Positions 7,149 through 9,154 of a stretch of 9,154 nucleotides of DNA are shown piece after piece. The stretch lies in assembly GCA_029864165.1 (NCBI GenBank), contig JAOTTZ010000045.1, positions 1 to 9,154 of the forward strand, written 5' to 3'. The DNA comes from Burkholderiaceae bacterium. GTDB taxonomy: Bacteria > Pseudomonadota > Gammaproteobacteria > Burkholderiales > Burkholderiaceae_C. Every line of letters starts with the position of its first letter. Position 1 is the stretch's first letter. Both the position numbers and the translations under genes were made by a program. The notes beneath the pieces were generated by a model. It saw nothing but the letters and a program-made list of their open reading frames with translations, was not told the DNA's origin and ran no database searches.

Positions 7149-8693
7149 TCAGGACAAGTTTAGGCTTCTCGCGCTTTTGCGCCGGGCGACCGTCAGCAGC
7201 GCCAATACTCCCATACCAAGACTGGCCCACGTGGCTGGCTCTGGCACGGGCACGAGCTGGTAGACGATACCGCCGGTCCCGTTGGCGGGGGTGTTGGTGA
7301 CCAGAGCGTACAGCTCTCCGGCCGCATCTTCACCGAAGCCGTGCACGGTCAGGCCGTCGGGCAACCCGCCGCCGGCAAACTGATCGAGAACGAACTCTTT
7401 GATTTCACCCGTCTCAAGGTCGGCGTAGAACATTCTTCCATCAACGCGTGCCCCAGTGGCGTCTCTGCTCAGCGCCAGGTCACCGAACACGTACTTGCCG
7501 AACAAATCCGGGATCGCACTGCCGCGATAAACAAAGCCGCCGGTGATGGAGATGCCGTCGCCGTGGTCGTACTCGGCGATCGGATCGATCAGGCCGCTCG
7601 GATCCCCGGGCGTGTGGTTGCCAATGTCACCGGCATTGATCGGCCCGAGGCCATCGGGATCGGTTCGGAAGAAAACAAAGTCGCCCTCCTTGACGGCCCA
7701 TCCGTAGTTACCGCCTATCGTGACGCGATCGATTTCCTCAATGTTGCCCTGACCGACGTCGGCGAGGATCAAATCACCCGTGCCGCCAAGGTCGGGCCGG
7801 TCAAAGCTGAAGCGGTAGGGATTGCGAAACCCGTAGGCAAAGGTCTCAGGCACTTGGTCGACGCCCTGAAACGGGTTGTCCACTGGGATCCGGTACTCGC
7901 CGTTGCTGCTCTCGGCATTGGCGCTGCCGGACGTCAACGTCGGATGCAGCGGGTCGATGCGCAACATTTTGCCCAGCGGCGTGGTCAGACTTTGGGCGTT
8001 ACCACCGGGCTCGAGATGGCCCGGGCCCACGTCGTTGCGGTTGCCGCCGTCACCCACTCCCAGATAAAGATAGCCATCCGGACCGAAAGCAATCGTTCCG
8101 CCGTTGTGATTGCCAGCGTTTTGGCCTAAAGAGATGATTTCGCGCCGGGAATTTGGGTCCACCACGTTTGCGTTGGTGACACTGATCTTCCACTCGGCAA
8201 CGACGTTCTTGAAGTTCTGTGCGGCGGGGTTGAGCGGATCCGCATTGGGCGTCGCATAGGTCAAAGATGTCCCAGCAGCGATGGATTCGCTGTGGTAGGT
8301 GTAGAGCGTGCCAAATCCGGCGCTGCCCGGCGTGTTGTAGCCCGGATGAAAAGCGAGCCCCAGCAAGCCGCGTTCGTCATTGGCGTTGGCGGGATTGAGA
8401 GGCGGTGACACGCGAGTCTGAATGTCCAGCGCAGGACCAGCAAGAAGGCTGCCGTTTTGGATCACCCTCAGCAGCCCGTTTTGTTCGACCACGAAAAGGC
8501 GGCTGGTGTCACCCGGCGCGCTGATCGCGTAATCTGGGGCCGCCAACTCGGTTGCGATAGGGTTGAGGCGGATGGCAATGCTTCCAGCCTCGATGGCGGG
8601 AAGAATATGGTTCGCTCGAGCCCCGGCACTGAGCCCGAGCGTTAAGGCAATAGCCGTTGCAGAAACGCTGCCGATCTTGGTGATGGTCCTCAT
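7149..8693 (-). CDS. Secreted PQQ-dependent sugar dehydrogenase-like protein with PEP-CTERM tail
   Basis: 514-residue exported protein. Residues 1-27 form a signal peptide (basic MRTITK, hydrophobic core, ARA cleavage site). The body is a six-bladed propeller of the soluble glucose/sorbosone dehydrogenase family: RLFVVEQNG (65-73), ERGLLGLAFHP (107-117), NHNGGTIAFGPDG (195-207, with His196 at the place of the catalytic His), GKMLRID (241-247), YGFRNPYRFSFD (287-298), ADVGQ..EEID (311-322) and GGNYGW (327-332). The last 30 residues are a PEP-CTERM signal: VPEP (483-486), a hydrophobic helix, then ARRKSARS, which exosortase removes while passing the protein to the cell surface or matrix. Sugar substrate and actual PQQ use are not shown by the sequence, and some relatives lack enzyme activity. 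The ATG at 8693 has AGGAGG 10 nt upstream; an in-frame TTG at 8717 is unlikely. The protein has no cysteine. Confidence 0.9.
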   Translation of the reverse strand: MRTITKIGSVSATAIALTLGLSAGARANHILPAIEAGSIAIRLNPIATELAAPDYAISAPGDTSRLFVVEQNGLLRVIQNGSLLAGPALDIQTRVSPPLNPANANDERGLLGLAFHPGYNTPGSAGFGTLYTYHSESIAAGTSLTYATPNADPLNPAAQNFKNVVAEWKISVTNANVVDPNSRREIISLGQNAGNHNGGTIAFGPDGYLYLGVGDGGNRNDVGPGHLEPGGNAQSLTTPLGKMLRIDPLHPTLTSGSANAESSNGEYRIPVDNPFQGVDQVPETFAYGFRNPYRFSFDRPDLGGTGDLILADVGQGNIEEIDRVTIGGNYGWAVKEGDFVFFRTDPDGLGPINAGDIGNHTPGDPSGLIDPIAEYDHGDGISITGGFVYRGSAIPDLFGKYVFGDLALSRDATGARVDGRMFYADLETGEIKEFVLDQFAGGGLPDGLTVHGFGEDAAGELYALVTNTPANGTGGIVYQLVPVPEPATWASLGMGVLALLTVARRKSARSLNLS

Positions 8694-8703
8694 GTTTTGT
8701 CTA

Positions 8704-8709
8704 CCTCCT
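8704..8709 (-). promoter_or_regulatory. Shine-Dalgarno of the PEP-CTERM dehydrogenase
   Basis: Perfect AGGAGG on the minus strand, 10 nt upstream of the ATG at 8693. It lies inside the longer frame from TTG 8717 and so argues for the ATG as start. Confidence 0.75.
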
Positions 8710-8737
8710 CTGAGCAATCTGTGAATATCAATCGATG

Positions 8738-8753
8738 AACGAACTTTGTGCCG
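8738..8753 (-). promoter_or_regulatory. Weak sigma-54 (-24/-12)-like element
   Basis: The minus strand reads CGGCAC, then AAAGT, then TCGTT. The GGCAC half of the -24 box is intact, and the spacing to the -12 box is that of TGGCAC-N5-TTGC, but the -12 GC is GT here. A start about 12 nt further down would give a leader of about 34 nt ending at the strong Shine-Dalgarno. PEP-CTERM genes are often under RpoN with the PrsK/PrsR pair, which is why I record it. The -12 mismatch keeps confidence low. Confidence 0.22.
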
Positions 8754-8755
8754 TT

Positions 8756-9154
8756 CTAGCGGCGACCCCGCACGCGCTTGCCCGCTACGAGTGTCGCAAG
8801 GCCGGCGGCCAACATCAACCCCGTCTGCGGTTCAGGGACCGCAGTGACGTTGTCTAGACCCAACTGCGCCGCAACGTCAGGGCCATTCGGCGCGGGGCCG
8901 CCACCAGGGCTGTGGTACAGCCGAACTTGCGCAACGTTTGATAACGTAGCAGCGGCATTGGCAGAGCCTGTCAGTGCAGTAGGGTCGATGGGGAACAGAA
9001 TTTGTTCCCACCCACTGCCAGGCGAAACTACGACCGCGTTGCTCGAATAAGCGGTGTCGGCGCCGACTGGATCGAAAAACGACAAGCGCAGATGAAGATC
9101 AGTAGCGCCTAGATTGTTCACGTCCATGCGTATACCGGTCACGCCGGCATTGAT
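8756..9154 (-). CDS. C-terminal part of a PEP-CTERM secreted protein (truncated by window edge)
   Basis: The frame is open to the right edge without a start codon in its first codons, and the visible 132 residues begin in the middle of a domain, so the gene surely continues beyond 9154; the in-frame GTG at 9142 is not a credible start. The visible part alternates short polar and hydrophobic strands (MDVNNLG, LHLRLSFFD, GSGWEQILFPI, VAQVRLYHSP, LGLDNVTA), typical of the beta-sandwich, carbohydrate-binding-like domain of many PEP-CTERM proteins. The tail is a clear sorting signal: VPEP, a hydrophobic stretch (GLMLAAGLATLVAG) and KRVRGRR. No catalytic motif is visible. The stop lies 62 nt before the dehydrogenase start on the same strand, so the two may be cotranscribed and share a location outside the cell. 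Function is not known. Confidence 0.85.
   Translation of the reverse strand: MNAGVTGIRMDVNNLGATDLHLRLSFFDPVGADTAYSSNAVVVSPGSGWEQILFPIDPTALTGSANAAATLSNVAQVRLYHSPGGGPAPNGPDVAAQLGLDNVTAVPEPQTGLMLAAGLATLVAGKRVRGRR

Noticed and set aside
7341..8129. 262-codon plus-strand frame opposite the PEP-CTERM dehydrogenase
   Set aside because: Antisense shadow; the minus-strand protein has a signal peptide, family motifs and a strong Shine-Dalgarno.

Overview
The window looks like chromosomal DNA of a GC-rich betaproteobacterium, most likely Burkholderiales. The evidence is the divergent rne / rluC pair, followed by a HAD phosphatase, a small Rieske protein and an S49 peptidase. As far as I recall, this order is typical of that group. 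The proteins also read as betaproteobacterial, for example the RNase E tail containing LVLVETRKDL and the Rieske CVH...CANHGATYEP core. Two secreted proteins with PEP-CTERM sorting tails suggest an exopolysaccharide- or biofilm-forming environmental lineage with an exosortase elsewhere in its genome.

Layout. Positions 1-14 hold the first codons of a minus-strand gene that leaves the window on the left, with a good Shine-Dalgarno. Positions 235-3021 (minus) are a complete RNase E gene. Positions 3022-3785 are a long divergent intergenic region that probably contains the rne leader and the promoters of both sides. Positions 3786-6971 (plus) hold a compact set: rluC, a HAD-IA phosphatase, a Rieske ferredoxin-like protein (start overlapping the HAD stop by 8 nt) and a signal peptide peptidase SppA-like protein. 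Positions 6972-7148 are a short convergent gap with three copies of an 8-nt word in both orientations. Positions 7149-8693 (minus) encode a secreted PQQ-dependent sugar dehydrogenase-like protein with a PEP-CTERM tail. Positions 8756-9154 (minus) hold the C-terminal part of a second PEP-CTERM protein that runs off the right edge.

How it fits together. The left two thirds is core housekeeping: RNA decay and processing (RNase E), 23S rRNA pseudouridylation (RluC), a metabolite phosphatase, a redox protein of unknown role and membrane protein quality control (SppA). The right third is accessory: surface or extracellular-matrix proteins made with an N-terminal signal peptide (seen in the dehydrogenase) and a C-terminal exosortase signal. 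The change of function and strand after sppA marks an apparent synteny breakpoint.

I see no CRISPR array, tRNA, rRNA, insertion sequence or phage gene, and no clearly new system. The most interesting items are the PEP-CTERM-tailed dehydrogenase with its neighbour, a weak sigma-54-like element between them, and the unusual rne leader.
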